Below the pieces are notes generated by a model. That model saw only the letters and a program-made list of their open reading frames with translations, had not been told where the DNA came from and ran no database searches. DNA of 61,021 nt from an uncultured Acetatifactor sp. (lineage in GTDB: Bacteria; Bacillota; Clostridia; Lachnospirales; Lachnospiraceae). Below, piece by piece: positions 1-8,948 of the stretch (position 1 is its first letter; every line of letters begins with the position of its first letter). The stretch lies in contig CAJUIA010000024.1 in NCBI GenBank assembly GCA_910586485.1, positions 1 through 61,021 of the forward strand, written 5' to 3'. The position numbers were made by a program, and so were the translations under genes.

Positions 1-62
1 TTTTGATTATATCTCATTAGCCACTCCCGTTACAACTTTAGTATAGCACTTCAAAAATTTTA

Positions 63-71
63 TGGTATAAT
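63..71 (+). promoter_or_regulatory. Extended -10 promoter of the metallo-beta-lactamase gene
   Basis: TGGTATAAT is a TGn-extended -10 element 46 bases before the start codon. No good -35 box is visible at 17 bp. A nearly identical 22-bp stretch lies upstream of the amidase gene at 14248-14269 (21 of 22 bases shared). Confidence 0.5.
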
Positions 72-117
72 GACCTTATTCGGGACAGGAAACAGCAGAA
101 TAAGGAGGAAACGAACA

Positions 118-996
118 ATGTATGAATTGGTACAGGTCAGTGAGAAATGCTATTACATAAACTGCCCGGCGAAGATCGGCGTCTATGTGGCGGACAAGGA
201 TCATGTCTATCTGATTGACAGCGGGAATGATAAGGATGCGGGGAGGAAAGTCAGGCAGATACTGGATAAGAACGGGTGGCATCTGACTGCCATCCTGAAT
301 ACCCATTCCAATGCAGATCATATTGGCGGTAACAAGTACCTGCAGGGGCAGACGGGATGTAAGGTCTATTCCGGCGGCATAGAGGCGGCTTTTACAAAAT
401 ACCCGGTACTGGAGCCGTCCTTCCTTTACGGCGGTTATCCCTGTAAGGATTTGCGGCATAAGTTCCTGATGGCGCAGGAGAGTGATGTGACGGATTTTTC
501 TGATGCGAGTTTCCCGCAGGAGATTGAGGTGATACCCCTGCCGGGGCATTTCTTTGACATGGTGGGATTCCGTATGCCGGACAATGTGGTGTTCCTGGCG
601 GACTGCTTAAGCAGCAGGGAGACGCTGGATAAGTATGCGGTTTCCTTTATCTATGACGTGGGCGCGTATCTGGAAACGCTGGATAAGGTGGAGCAGATGG
701 AGGCGGCTATGTTTGTCCCTGCCCATGCGGAAGCCGCTGCTGATGTGAAGGGACTTGTCTGTTACAACAGGGATAAGGTACAGAGCATCGCGGAGCGGAT
801 TATATTGATTTGTGAAGAGCCAATGTGCTTTGAGAGGATTCTGCAGAAAGTGTTCAAAGGCTATGGGCTTTCCATGAACTTTGAACAGTATGTATTGGTT
901 GGCAGCACAGTGCGGTCTTACCTTTCGTGGCTGAAAGATACAGGGAAGCTGACAACTGAGTTTCAGGACAGTATGCTGCTGTGGCAGAGGGCATAA
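118..996 (+). CDS. Metallo-beta-lactamase-fold hydrolase
   Basis: A 292-residue MBL-fold protein, probably a cytosolic metal-dependent hydrolase; there is no signal peptide. The metal-binding loop reads THSNADHIGG (residues 62-71). The second histidine of the usual HxHxDH motif is Asn, as I recall for a family common in Firmicutes. The later ligands fit LPGH (about 156) and LADC (about 176). The C-terminal third looks like an added helical domain. The ATG at 118 is chosen because AAGGAGG lies just upstream and the protein then opens MYELVQV; an upstream in-frame codon at 70 lacks a ribosome site. The substrate is unknown. A decayed copy of this gene lies at 6358-6469, on the far side of the two-component/permease module. 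Confidence 0.85.
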   Translation: MYELVQVSEKCYYINCPAKIGVYVADKDHVYLIDSGNDKDAGRKVRQILDKNGWHLTAILNTHSNADHIGGNKYLQGQTGCKVYSGGIEAAFTKYPVLEPSFLYGGYPCKDLRHKFLMAQESDVTDFSDASFPQEIEVIPLPGHFFDMVGFRMPDNVVFLADCLSSRETLDKYAVSFIYDVGAYLETLDKVEQMEAAMFVPAHAEAAADVKGLVCYNRDKVQSIAERIILICEEPMCFERILQKVFKGYGLSMNFEQYVLVGSTVRSYLSWLKDTGKLTTEFQDSMLLWQRA

Positions 997-1002
997 TTTT
1001 AT

Positions 1003-1119
1003 GACCTGGAAACAGTCCGGGAGGCTTACAGGCAAAGCAGGGAAAATCTGAAATCCTATATGCAGCGCCAGTGGAGCCTTGTGGGGGGAATGGCCGGCAC
1101 GTTCAGGGAGATAGAATGA
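1003..1119 (+). other. Open-frame remnant after the MBL gene
   Basis: Directly after the MBL stop codon the same frame stays open for about 40 codons and ends at TGA 1117-1119. It reads DLETVREAYRQSREN and so on, with coding-like composition but no start codon or ribosome site of its own. It may be the tail of a deleted gene. The MBL protein already ends in a normal-looking way (MLLWQRA), so readthrough is unlikely. I do not recognise the family. Confidence 0.25.
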
Positions 1120-1161
1120 TCCAGCGGAAGGAAAAAATAAAAAAATTTCAAATCTACACAA

Positions 1162-1186
1162 TAGATTCAAATTCCTTTGTTATAAT
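1162..1186 (+). promoter_or_regulatory. Promoter region of the response regulator, with possible regulator box
   Basis: TATAAT at 1181-1186 is a good -10 box 20 bases before the start codon. There is no convincing -35 box, which suits an activated promoter. The 12-mer TAGATTCAAATT (1162-1173) recurs with one change as TAGATTCAAGTT at 3359-3370, upstream of the lipoprotein gene of the same module. It could be the binding site of the response regulator encoded here; that is inference. Confidence 0.35.
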
Positions 1187-1206
1187 CAGAGGCCAGGAGG
1201 TGCGCT

Positions 1207-1896
1207 ATGAGTAAAATCTTAATAGTTGAGGATGATTTGTCCATACAGGCATTGCTGCATGATTTCATACAGGAAGCAGGGCATAGCGTTACATTGGCAT
1301 CTGACGGGGTGGAAGCCCTTGCGAAATATTCCGAACAGGACTTTGATCTGGTGCTGCTTGACGTTATGCTCCCCAAAATTGACGGTTACGGTGTCTGTGA
1401 GGTTATCCGACAGAAATCAGATGTGCCGATCATCATGCTTACGGCTTTGGATGGGGAGGAAAACCAGATAAGAGGATTGGACCTGCAGGCTGATGATTAT
1501 ATCACGAAGCCTTTTTCCATGCCTGTGCTGCTTCGGAAGATCGCCGCTGTCCTACGCCGATCTGCAAGACAGTCAGACGAACCGCAGACAATCACCTACA
1601 AAGACCTCACTTTGGATTTACAGGGGTACAGGGCATACACAAAGCGAGAAAACATCGACCTCACGCCCCGCGAGTTTGAGATACTGCGGGAGCTGATAAT
1701 ACACAAAGGTCGGATTTTAACACGACAAAATCTCCTGCAAACTCTTTGGAAATATGAGTTTTTTGGGGAAGAACGGATCATTGACACCCATATCAAGAAT
1801 CTGCGGAAGAAACTTGGAACGGCTGACTATATAGAAACGATTAGAGGGGTGGGATATAGGATTGATAAGGAAGATGAAAAGCCGATTATCTGTTAA
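1207..1896 (+). CDS. OmpR-family response regulator
   Basis: A 229-residue two-component response regulator. The receiver domain occupies residues 1-115, with acidic pocket residues EDD (8-10), phospho-acceptor Asp52 (LLDVMLP) and the conserved Lys in TKPF. A DNA-binding winged helix of the OmpR/PhoB type follows from about residue 130, including LTPREFEIL and the RGVGYRI wing. CAGGAGG at 1194-1200 sets the ATG at 1207. The gene overlaps the start of the sensor kinase gene, so the two are co-translated. It probably controls the nearby lipoprotein and the ABC permease that is now broken. The composition is more AT-rich than in the genes beyond 6.6 kb. Confidence 0.9.
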   Translation: MSKILIVEDDLSIQALLHDFIQEAGHSVTLASDGVEALAKYSEQDFDLVLLDVMLPKIDGYGVCEVIRQKSDVPIIMLTALDGEENQIRGLDLQADDYITKPFSMPVLLRKIAAVLRRSARQSDEPQTITYKDLTLDLQGYRAYTKRENIDLTPREFEILRELIIHKGRILTRQNLLQTLWKYEFFGEERIIDTHIKNLRKKLGTADYIETIRGVGYRIDKEDEKPIIC

Positions 1897-3265
1897 AGTT
1901 TTTTTGCTGACATTGTTGTTGATTGCGGTGTGTTGCTTTACAACATATCGGTTCATTTTACAGGCAGCCCCCAAAAACTATCAGTATGACATAGAAGATG
2001 CCGGTTTGGAACTTAGCTTTTTGCCAGATGAATTATCAAGGGGTGAAAAGGAGTATGCTTATCTTTGGCTTGAATCTACATCTGAGTTGATGAACGAACT
2101 ATATGACAATGAATTTGAGCTGCACTTTTTTCAGCCTGATGGACAGGAAGTAAGTTTACACGATATTAACCAGCTTGTCGGCGGGCAGATTACGGATTAT
2201 GACAAGATCGAAAAAAGCAAGACTTACACCACTTCATTTTCCGACAGCGATTTACTCTATACACTATTGCTGACAAGAAATGACGCAAAACATACACAGA
2301 CGGAGGAAGCGATACAAGGGACGCTCCCAGTGCTTTGCCTTGTCGTCTTGTCAGGTTCTATCATTTCAGCCTTTTTCTATTCATGGTATATGACTGCGCC
2401 TATTAAGAAAGTGAGCAAACTTTCAAAGCAAATGGCAGATATGGATTTTAGCGGATTTTGTTCTGCCGGGCGCACTGATGAAATAGGCGTGTTATCTGAC
2501 AGCCTAAATACACTCTCCCGGAAATTGGAGGTGGCTCTTTCAGAATTGCAGGAAGCCAATCAAAAGTTACAAGCTGACATTGACATGGAAAGGCGGCTTG
2601 AAAAACAGCGGGTAGAATTTTTTGCAGCAGCTTCCCATGAATTAAAAACGCCTATCACCATTATCAAAGGACAGCTTCAAGGTATGCTCTATCAAGTGGG
2701 ACGCTATAAAGACCGGGAAACATATCTTGCACAGTCTTTGGAAATTACGGACACTTTGGGGAAAATGGTACAGGAGCTTTTAACAATATCCCGGTTAGAT
2801 ACTCCGGGTTATATCTGCAAAAAAAGCAATCTTAATCTTAGCAATCTCATAATTGACCGTGTTACAGCATTTGAAGATTTATTCATGCAAAAGGATTTGA
2901 CGGCCAGCCAATCCATATCCCCGGAGATTATTATTTTAGGCGATATGCAGCTGCTTCAAAAAGTATTGGATAATCTTTTGGGAAATGCGGCTGCATATTC
3001 GGGAGCCGGAAATCAAGTATTGATAAAGTTATGGAAAGATACTGAAACAACCACCCTTACGATTGAGAATACAGGCGCACATATCCCCGACGAAGCCATT
3101 TCCAAACTGTTTGAACCTTTTTTTCGGGTAGACCAGTCAAGAAACAGGCAGACAGGCGGCACAGGATTAGGATTGTATATTGTAAAAACAATTCTTGATT
3201 TGCATGGTGCGAAAATTGAAATTGCTAATACGATTCAAGGTGTTATCGTTTCTGTACAGTTTTAG
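1874..3265 (+). CDS. Sensor histidine kinase
   Basis: A 463-residue membrane sensor kinase, partner of the preceding regulator. One membrane segment lies at residues 8-28, an external sensing domain of about 120 residues follows, and a second segment lies at about 152-172. Then come HAMP, the HisKA domain with phospho-acceptor His255 (ASHELKTP), and an HATPase domain with the N box (DNLLGNAAAY), the F box (FEPFFR) and the G box (TGGTGLGLYIVK). The ATG at 1874 lies inside the regulator gene (23-base overlap), behind AAGGA; a TTG at 1862 is an alternative start. The ligand is unknown. Kinases next to FtsX-type transporters often respond to antimicrobial peptides, but nothing here proves that role. 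Confidence 0.88.
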   Translation: MKSRLSVKVFLLTLLLIAVCCFTTYRFILQAAPKNYQYDIEDAGLELSFLPDELSRGEKEYAYLWLESTSELMNELYDNEFELHFFQPDGQEVSLHDINQLVGGQITDYDKIEKSKTYTTSFSDSDLLYTLLLTRNDAKHTQTEEAIQGTLPVLCLVVLSGSIISAFFYSWYMTAPIKKVSKLSKQMADMDFSGFCSAGRTDEIGVLSDSLNTLSRKLEVALSELQEANQKLQADIDMERRLEKQRVEFFAAASHELKTPITIIKGQLQGMLYQVGRYKDRETYLAQSLEITDTLGKMVQELLTISRLDTPGYICKKSNLNLSNLIIDRVTAFEDLFMQKDLTASQSISPEIIILGDMQLLQKVLDNLLGNAAAYSGAGNQVLIKLWKDTETTTLTIENTGAHIPDEAISKLFEPFFRVDQSRNRQTGGTGLGLYIVKTILDLHGAKIEIANTIQGVIVSVQF

Positions 3266-3281
3266 CACATATATTTCAAAG

Positions 3282-3311
3282 GCGGCGAGCAGTTAGCTTG
3301 CCGCTTTTTCT
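3282..3311 (+). terminator. Rho-independent terminator after the sensor kinase
   Basis: The arms GCGGCGAGC and GCTTGCCGC (one G-T pair) enclose AGTTA and are followed by TTTTTC. The structure lies 16 bases after the kinase stop codon and ends the two-gene transcript. Confidence 0.8.
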
Positions 3312-3461
3312 AACGCAGATTTGCATTTCTCCACATAAAAAACATATTCAATTCAAAGTAGATTCAAGTTAGGCCGGTATGCTTTAACTGTACCTGAAAA
3401 CAGGTAAACAACAAATAAATTTGTTGATAAAAACCGTTGTTCACAGAAAGGAGATTCTATT

Positions 3462-4166
3462 ATGAAAAAATGTTTACCCATCATCTTTGCCGCCCTCTTA
3501 ATGGTAAGTGCGCTAACGGGGTGCAAAACCATTAGCCAGCCTGTAATGTCAACAACCGGGGCTTCAAGCCCGACCGTTTCCCTTACTGCGTCTGTTGCAT
3601 ATGAAAAGCTGATTGCATACAAGACAGGGAATTACGGACAGCAGAGCATAGCTGATTTTAACGAGGCACTTGCTTCCACACCCGATGAATTGACAGAGTT
3701 CCTTGCCGCAGTAGCTGATGTAAGCGGAGCCATATCCCACGATGACGAAAATTATGATTTTTTGGACACAACAATTCGTTTTTCATCTCACGAATTATAT
3801 TGCGAGCATATGGGAGAAGAATTGACATTTTTCATTAATCTGGCAAAAAAGAGCAGGCCATGCAGCTATGTGGACGAGGATGGAGAAACGGTATATGATT
3901 TTAACTGTTTTGTTGATGTGAACGTCGCTTACTCTATCGACAATCCGGAACTTGTCACGGTAGCAGAGCGGGATACGGTGTTGCTGACATTCAGAGAAGA
4001 AATGCAAAATTATTTGAATGGTCTAAGTGAAGAAGAAATTGCGGGCGGCGGTCTCGAAAAAATGCTTAAGACCAAGTCCACTGAACTTGCAAATAGCTTG
4101 TCTACCGAAAATATGAAACTATCGCCTTGTGAAATTTATTTGATCGAAATCAACAATTCCTTCTGA
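3462..4166 (+). CDS. Putative lipoprotein of the two-component module
   Basis: A 234-residue secreted lipoprotein. The signal peptide (MKKCLPIIFAALLMVSALTG) ends in a lipobox with acceptor Cys21, so the protein should be lipid-anchored outside the membrane. The mature part has no motif I recognise; it is mostly mixed helix with several acidic stretches. AAAGGAG upstream supports the ATG. It stands alone between a terminator after the kinase gene and one after itself, so it has its own promoter. The repeated TAGATTCAAGTT box at 3359-3370 lies in its upstream region. It may be the target and sensory partner of the adjacent two-component system. The function is not known. Confidence 0.75.
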   Translation: MKKCLPIIFAALLMVSALTGCKTISQPVMSTTGASSPTVSLTASVAYEKLIAYKTGNYGQQSIADFNEALASTPDELTEFLAAVADVSGAISHDDENYDFLDTTIRFSSHELYCEHMGEELTFFINLAKKSRPCSYVDEDGETVYDFNCFVDVNVAYSIDNPELVTVAERDTVLLTFREEMQNYLNGLSEEEIAGGGLEKMLKTKSTELANSLSTENMKLSPCEIYLIEINNSF

Positions 4167-4214
4167 CCTGATGCCGTAGCTTACCTCTGTTTTGGCGGGT
4201 TGGCAAGCGGAAAA

Positions 4215-4254
4215 TAAAAAGCCGGAAACTACCTTGTGGTTTCCGACTTTTTTG
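4215..4254. terminator. Bidirectional terminator between lipoprotein and permease genes
   Basis: AAAAAGCCGGAAAC pairs with GTTTCCGACTTTTTT around a short loop. The A run on one side and T run on the other let it work for both converging transcripts. Confidence 0.8.
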
Positions 4255-4294
4255 ATTCTTTCACTGGGGTGGTGTCCCCGCCGATTCCATGCGG

Positions 4295-6357
4295 TTATTC
4301 CATTGCTCTGATTTGCTCCACAAGAGATTGCTTTTTCAAATTTCCAGTTGTATAAGAAATCAAGATAAACTGCACAAGCAGTAGAAGCGCTAAATATATC
4401 AATACCACCAGCCACGGGAATGAATAATAAAAGTATGGATTCATCGTTTTTACAACTACCTGTACAGATAGGAAACCAAGGCCAGTTCCCAAAACCAATG
4501 TTACAAGGGTAGCAAAAGCTGAATAAATCGCTCCCTCATAACACAGCATTTTTACAAGCTGTTTTTTGCTCAAACCAATCGCCTGTAACATTCCAATTTC
4601 CAGCCTTCTGGACAAAAAGTTCGTAATTGTGGTGTTAACAAGGTTGATTAGAGAAAAGCACACAACAATAACAGCCATGATCAATAATACCCCGAAAGAG
4701 AGTTGTTGAAGTCCGCTATAATAAGTGATACTTTCTTTTATGGTTCCCATAATCAAATCGTTATTTCCGTCTATTAGCTGATTTAATGCAGCTTCAACCC
4801 GATCAAATTCATCTGTATCTGTAATTACGGAAATAGTACCTGTGCAATCTATCCCGGCTGCTTCAATCATAAGCTGCGCTGGGAGCGTAAAGCATTTTGA
4901 TGAGCCAGAGTAAGAGTATTCCTTTACAATTCCCATGACCGTATAGGCCTTTGTGTGAATTTGGCCGGATTCGGTTTTATAATTTACTTCAACAGTATCA
5001 CCCAAGGCAGCTTCTATATCATAGAGATCGGCACACTCTTGAAGCAGGACAATTCCATTGCCTGCCGTCAGTTCATCATAATCAATCGTTCCTGCAATCA
5101 GTTCTTTCTGCAAATTCTGCTGCTCATCCCGGCGAAAGCCCTGAATCCATTTTCCAGAATTACCATTTACGCTATATTCCGCGTCCGTATAATACCAACG
5201 CACTGTTTCGGTAACACCATCAATGGATTGAATTGCTTCTACAAAGTCATCATTATAGAAATTTTTTTGCTGTAAGTTGCTTAAAGAAATGTGGGCAGTA
5301 TCAAAGGATTGATTTGCGTTAAGTTTAATATTAAATTCACCGACAGGGAAAGCCCTGCCTCTTGCCTCTGCAACGCCATCATAAGAAACTAACATTGTCG
5401 AAATCAATACAACCAATACTCCGCCGAGCGAAAGAGAAAGTATTGTTAAACCGGATTTTGCCTTTTGTCTGGACAGATTCATTTTCGCAAGTGAAGCAGG
5501 GGTTAATTTACGGTGCAGCACGGAGCTTTCTTTCAGCTCCCTTTTATAGTCGGAATATCGCAATGCTTCCATCGGAGATACTGCCGCCGCTTTTTTTAAA
5601 GGAGTACGAATGGCAATCATCGTTATAATAAATGCAAAAAGCCCGACTCCAGCTGTCACAAAAAAAGTAGTCAGCCAGTACCAGCCAGCGGGGACCAGAA
5701 AATAACCGATCACATTTCCAATAACCAAACCGATAGGAATACCAGTGGCAGCAAGTAATTTCCCCTCGCGGTAAATCATCTTTTTGATCTGTCGTTTTGT
5801 TGTTCCGATTGTGCGAAGCTGTCCATAGCTACGAATACTGCTGGCTATCGAAATATAAAAAATCGAATAGATAACAATACCGGAGCCAACGAAAGTGATA
5901 AATCCGATCAGAAAATAAAACGACATATCACTTCCGCGATTTTCTTCTTTTAAGTTAAAATATGTGGAGCGGACAATTAGCTTATCATCGGAAATTTCTA
6001 ATTGCTGTGCCAGCATGTCCGCATAACTGGCGGCTTCTTCCTCGCTCATGTCTTGGGCGTCCTTCAGCCCGATGTAATAATCCATCATGTCCTTGCTGCC
6101 ATACTGCTGTTCCACCAGCTCTTTTGATATAATGGCTGTATAGCGTCCAATATCGCCAGTTTTCACATTTAAGATTCCTGTCAATTTGAAGTCATGGATA
6201 GTTCCGTCAGAAAAAGGGATTTGAATTGTCTGCCCTAATTCATTTGAATACCCTAAACTGTTCAAAAGAGATTCCTGTACTACGATCTCATCTTCCGAAG
6301 CTGGTAAATCTCCCGACCAGGGCATACTCTGGGATTTCAGCATATCTGCATTTGCAA
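4295..6357 (-). pseudogene. FtsX-type ABC transporter permease, 5' end missing
   Basis: The reading frame gives 682 residues from the first ATG (6343) and belongs to the large MacB/FtsX-like permeases, which are usually 800 residues or more with an N-terminal membrane helix. Here the N-terminal helix and part of the first external domain are absent. The frame stays open beyond the ATG (PIHTFANAD) up to 6357, exactly where a decayed MBL gene begins, so the break is a recombination junction. The rest is intact: FtsX core helices at about residues 128-152, 183-204 and 207-232, then one helix, a second external domain and three C-terminal helices. No ABC ATPase gene lies beside it. Export activity is unlikely as it stands. 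Confidence 0.8.
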
Positions 6358-6469
6358 ATGTATGAATTGGTGCAGATCCGTGAAAAATGTTTATTCCGGC
6401 GGTATGAAGGCGCCGGTCTGCTTTGAGTGGATTTTGCAGGAAGTGTTCAAAGGTTATGAGCTTTCTTAA
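6358..6469 (+). pseudogene. Decayed fragment of the metallo-beta-lactamase gene
   Basis: The sequence starts ATGTATGAATTGGTGCAG, like the intact gene at 118, but only three short pieces are kept. They match roughly 118-151, 364-390 and 825-872 of the intact copy, joined by deletions. The joined pieces do not form a usable frame (stop after 22 codons). It abuts the truncated permease gene on one side. Two MBL copies bracketing the 1.1-6.4 kb module suggest duplication followed by decay, or insertion between two paralogues. Confidence 0.7.
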
Positions 6470-6682
6470 TAAGTTTAATGAAAACAGGATAGAAAACCGG
6501 ACAGAAATATAGATTTATGTGGAAAAGTAAAGCCTTATGTGGTAATATATAATTTACTGTCAGGGATTTTTGGAGCAGCTGCAATCAGTACGCCTGGCTT
6601 TACCGTGATTCAGGGGAAATATCCGAAGTGGGAGAGTATGAAATATGTCTGTTTAAGGCATTTTCAAGGAGGTATACAGAAA

Positions 6683-7780
6683 ATGAAACTGGGAATCATA
6701 GGGCTTCCTAATGTGGGGAAAAGCACACTTTTTAACTCGTTGACAAAGGCGGGTGCGGAATCGGCAAATTATCCGTTTTGTACCATTGATCCCAACGTTG
6801 GCGTGGTGACGGTGCCGGATGAGCGGCTGGAGCTGCTGGGGAAGATGTATCAATCTAAAAAGGTTACGCCGGCGGTGATTGAATTTGTGGACATTGCCGG
6901 ACTGGTAAAGGGTGCCTCCAAGGGAGAGGGACTGGGCAACCAGTTCCTGAGCAATATCAGGGAGGTGGATGCCATTGTGCATGTGGTGAGATGCTTTGCG
7001 GATGACAATGTGGTTCATGTGGACGGCAGCGTAAATCCCTTGCGTGATATTGAGACCATCAATCTTGAGCTGATTTTTTCCGATCTGGAGGTGTTGGAGA
7101 GAAGGCTGGCAAAGGTGATCAAAGCAGCAAGAATGGACAAGACGGCGGCGAAGGAGCAGGCTTTTCTGGAAAGGATCAAAGCTCACCTTGAAAGCGGGAA
7201 ACAGGCAAAATCCATGGAAGTTACGGATGAGGACGAGCTGGCCCTGATGCGGGAATATAATTTTCTGACTTGGAAACCTGTGATTTATGCGGCTAATGTA
7301 GCAGAAGAGGACTTGGGAGACGACGGGGCCTCCAATGCCATGGTGGAGGAAGTGAGGCGCTTTGCCAAAGCTGAAAACAGTGAGGTATTCGTGATCTGCG
7401 CTCAGATAGAGCAGGAGATTTCAGAGCTGGACGAGGATGAGAAGGCGATGTTTCTGGAGGATCTGGGGTTAAAGGAGTCCGGTCTTGAGAAGCTGGTGAG
7501 AGCCAGCTATTCCCTGCTGGGGCTGATGAGCTTCCTGACTGCCGGAGAGGACGAAACCAGGGCGTGGACCATTAAGATCGGCACGAAGGCTCCCCAGGCA
7601 GCAGGCAAGATTCATTCTGATTTTGAGCGCGGCTTTATAAAGGCTGAGGTAGTAAACTATAAGGATCTGCTGGAGCAGGGCTCCCTGGCGGCGGCCCGCG
7701 AAAAAGGGCTGGTAGGCATCGAAGGAAAGGATTATATTGTAAAAGACGGAGACGTTATATTATTCCGGTTTAATGTCTAG
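6683..7780 (+). CDS. ychF: Redox-regulated ATPase YchF (Obg family)
   Basis: 365 residues, the normal length for YchF/Ola1. The P-loop GLPNVGKST starts at residue 7, the switch region includes VDIAGLVKGASKGEGLGNQFL, and the base-recognition loop is NVAEED in place of NKxD, which fits ATP preference. A coiled-coil insert sits mid-protein and a C-terminal TGS domain follows (KIGTKAPQAAGKIHSDFERG). The cytosolic protein binds ribosomes and is linked to stress control. The ATG at 6683 follows AAGGAGG by seven bases; an open in-frame extension back to 6539 has no family match and is not used. lgt follows after 136 bases that hold a palindromic element. Confidence 0.96.
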   Translation: MKLGIIGLPNVGKSTLFNSLTKAGAESANYPFCTIDPNVGVVTVPDERLELLGKMYQSKKVTPAVIEFVDIAGLVKGASKGEGLGNQFLSNIREVDAIVHVVRCFADDNVVHVDGSVNPLRDIETINLELIFSDLEVLERRLAKVIKAARMDKTAAKEQAFLERIKAHLESGKQAKSMEVTDEDELALMREYNFLTWKPVIYAANVAEEDLGDDGASNAMVEEVRRFAKAENSEVFVICAQIEQEISELDEDEKAMFLEDLGLKESGLEKLVRASYSLLGLMSFLTAGEDETRAWTIKIGTKAPQAAGKIHSDFERGFIKAEVVNYKDLLEQGSLAAAREKGLVGIEGKDYIVKDGDVILFRFNV

Positions 7781-7781
7781 C

Positions 7782-7910
7782 GAGGAAGGAAACCAAGCGA
7801 CTGCGAAGCAGTCATTTGGTTTTAACCGAGCGTAGAGCGAGAAAATCGGAAGCCGCGAAGCAGCGGCTCAGGCTTTGGCCTGAGGATTTTCGAAGCTGAA
7901 AGAGGAAGGA
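7782..7910. repeat. Palindromic intergenic element flanked by 9-bp direct repeats
   Basis: Between ychF and lgt, GAGGAAGGA occurs at 7782-7790 and again at 7902-7910, where it serves lgt as ribosome site. In between are nested inverted repeats: AAACCAA with TTGGTTT around GACTGC-GAA-GCAGTC, then AAAATC with GATTTT around GCCGC/GCGGC and CTCAGG/CCTGAG. The layout looks like a small palindromic insertion with target duplication. Confidence 0.5.
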
Positions 7911-7916
7911 GTTTTC

Positions 7917-8792
7917 ATGAACGCTGGTGATATTGCATTCCCGAATTTGGGAATTTATCTTCATGATGTGCCGGTATCCTTTAAGATTTTTGGGTTTGAG
8001 ATTGCATTTTATGGACTTTTTATCGGAATCGGGGTTTTGGCCGGTCTTTTGACGGCGGTGCAGGTGGCGAAGAAAACGGGGCAGGATCCTGATGATTACT
8101 GGGATTTTGCCATATGGGCCGTGATTTTTTCCGTGATTGGCGCAAGAATTTATTATGTGATATTTTCCTGGGACGATTATAAGAATGATCTGCTCAGTAT
8201 TTTTAAGCTCCGCAGCGGCGGTCTTGCAATTTACGGTGGAGTGATAGCGGCTTTTATCACTCTTTTTATCTGGTGCCGAATAAAAAAGCGTAAGCCCCTG
8301 CTGATCGGAGATACTGCCATGCCGGGGCTGATTTTGGGACAGGCCATCGGGCGTTGGGGTAATTTCATGAACAGAGAGGTTTTCGGAGATTATTACAATG
8401 GTTTGTTTTCCATGCAGCTTCCGGTGGCAGCGGTGCGGGATCCGGGCGACATTACGGAGAAGATTGCGGCGAACATTCCGGAGGGAGCAAATTATATCAA
8501 TGTGCATCCCACCTTTTTATATGAGAGTGTTTGGAATTTATTGATCTTTGTGCTTTTGCTTGTATACAGAAAGCATAAAAAGTTTGACGGAGAGTTATGC
8601 CTTTTATATCTTGGAGGATATGGAGCGGGGCGTTTTCTGATAGAAGGAATCAGAACAGATACTCTTTTCATTCCCGGAACCACGGTCCCCGTATCCCAGG
8701 TGCTGGCACTGGTGATGGTGATTTTTGCGGTGGCAGCAGACATTGTAGTCCGCATCCGTTTAAAGAAGCATAAGCCTGCTTCGCAAAGATAA
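7917..8792 (+). CDS. lgt: Prolipoprotein diacylglyceryl transferase
   Basis: A 291-residue integral membrane enzyme that moves diacylglycerol from phosphatidylglycerol to the lipobox Cys of prolipoproteins, the first step of lipoprotein maturation. The Lgt signature GQAIGRWGNFMNREVFG is at residues 141-157, with the essential Arg and Asn. There are about seven hydrophobic segments, and a conserved Arg/Gly stretch (GYGAGRFLIEGIRTD) near the C-terminus. The start follows GAGGAAGGA by six bases. Substrates in this window include the lipoproteins at 3462, 14315 and 32195. It may be co-transcribed with ychF, since no T-tailed terminator separates them. Confidence 0.95.
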   Translation: MNAGDIAFPNLGIYLHDVPVSFKIFGFEIAFYGLFIGIGVLAGLLTAVQVAKKTGQDPDDYWDFAIWAVIFSVIGARIYYVIFSWDDYKNDLLSIFKLRSGGLAIYGGVIAAFITLFIWCRIKKRKPLLIGDTAMPGLILGQAIGRWGNFMNREVFGDYYNGLFSMQLPVAAVRDPGDITEKIAANIPEGANYINVHPTFLYESVWNLLIFVLLLVYRKHKKFDGELCLLYLGGYGAGRFLIEGIRTDTLFIPGTTVPVSQVLALVMVIFAVAADIVVRIRLKKHKPASQR

Positions 8793-8868
8793 TCAGGCGC
8801 AGATTTGGAAGATCATAATAAATATCAAAAAGCGAGTGCTCATAAAAAGCAGACGGTTTCATAAAATC

Positions 8869-8917
8869 AGGGCTGTGGCTTCACGAATTATCATCGTAAA
8901 GCCGACAGCCCTTTTTG
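8869..8917. terminator. Terminator between lgt and glgD
   Basis: CAGGGCTGTGGCTT pairs with AAGCCGACAGCCCTT (one mismatch), followed by a T run. It lies between the converging lgt and glgD genes. Confidence 0.75.
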
Positions 8918-8948
8918 CCAGATACGTGGTCGGAAGAAGTAATCCGGG

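Noticed and set aside
6539..6682. N-terminal extension of 48 codons before ychF.
   Set aside because: YchF proteins begin at the MKLGIIGLPN-type start, and AAGGAGG stands right before the ATG at 6683.
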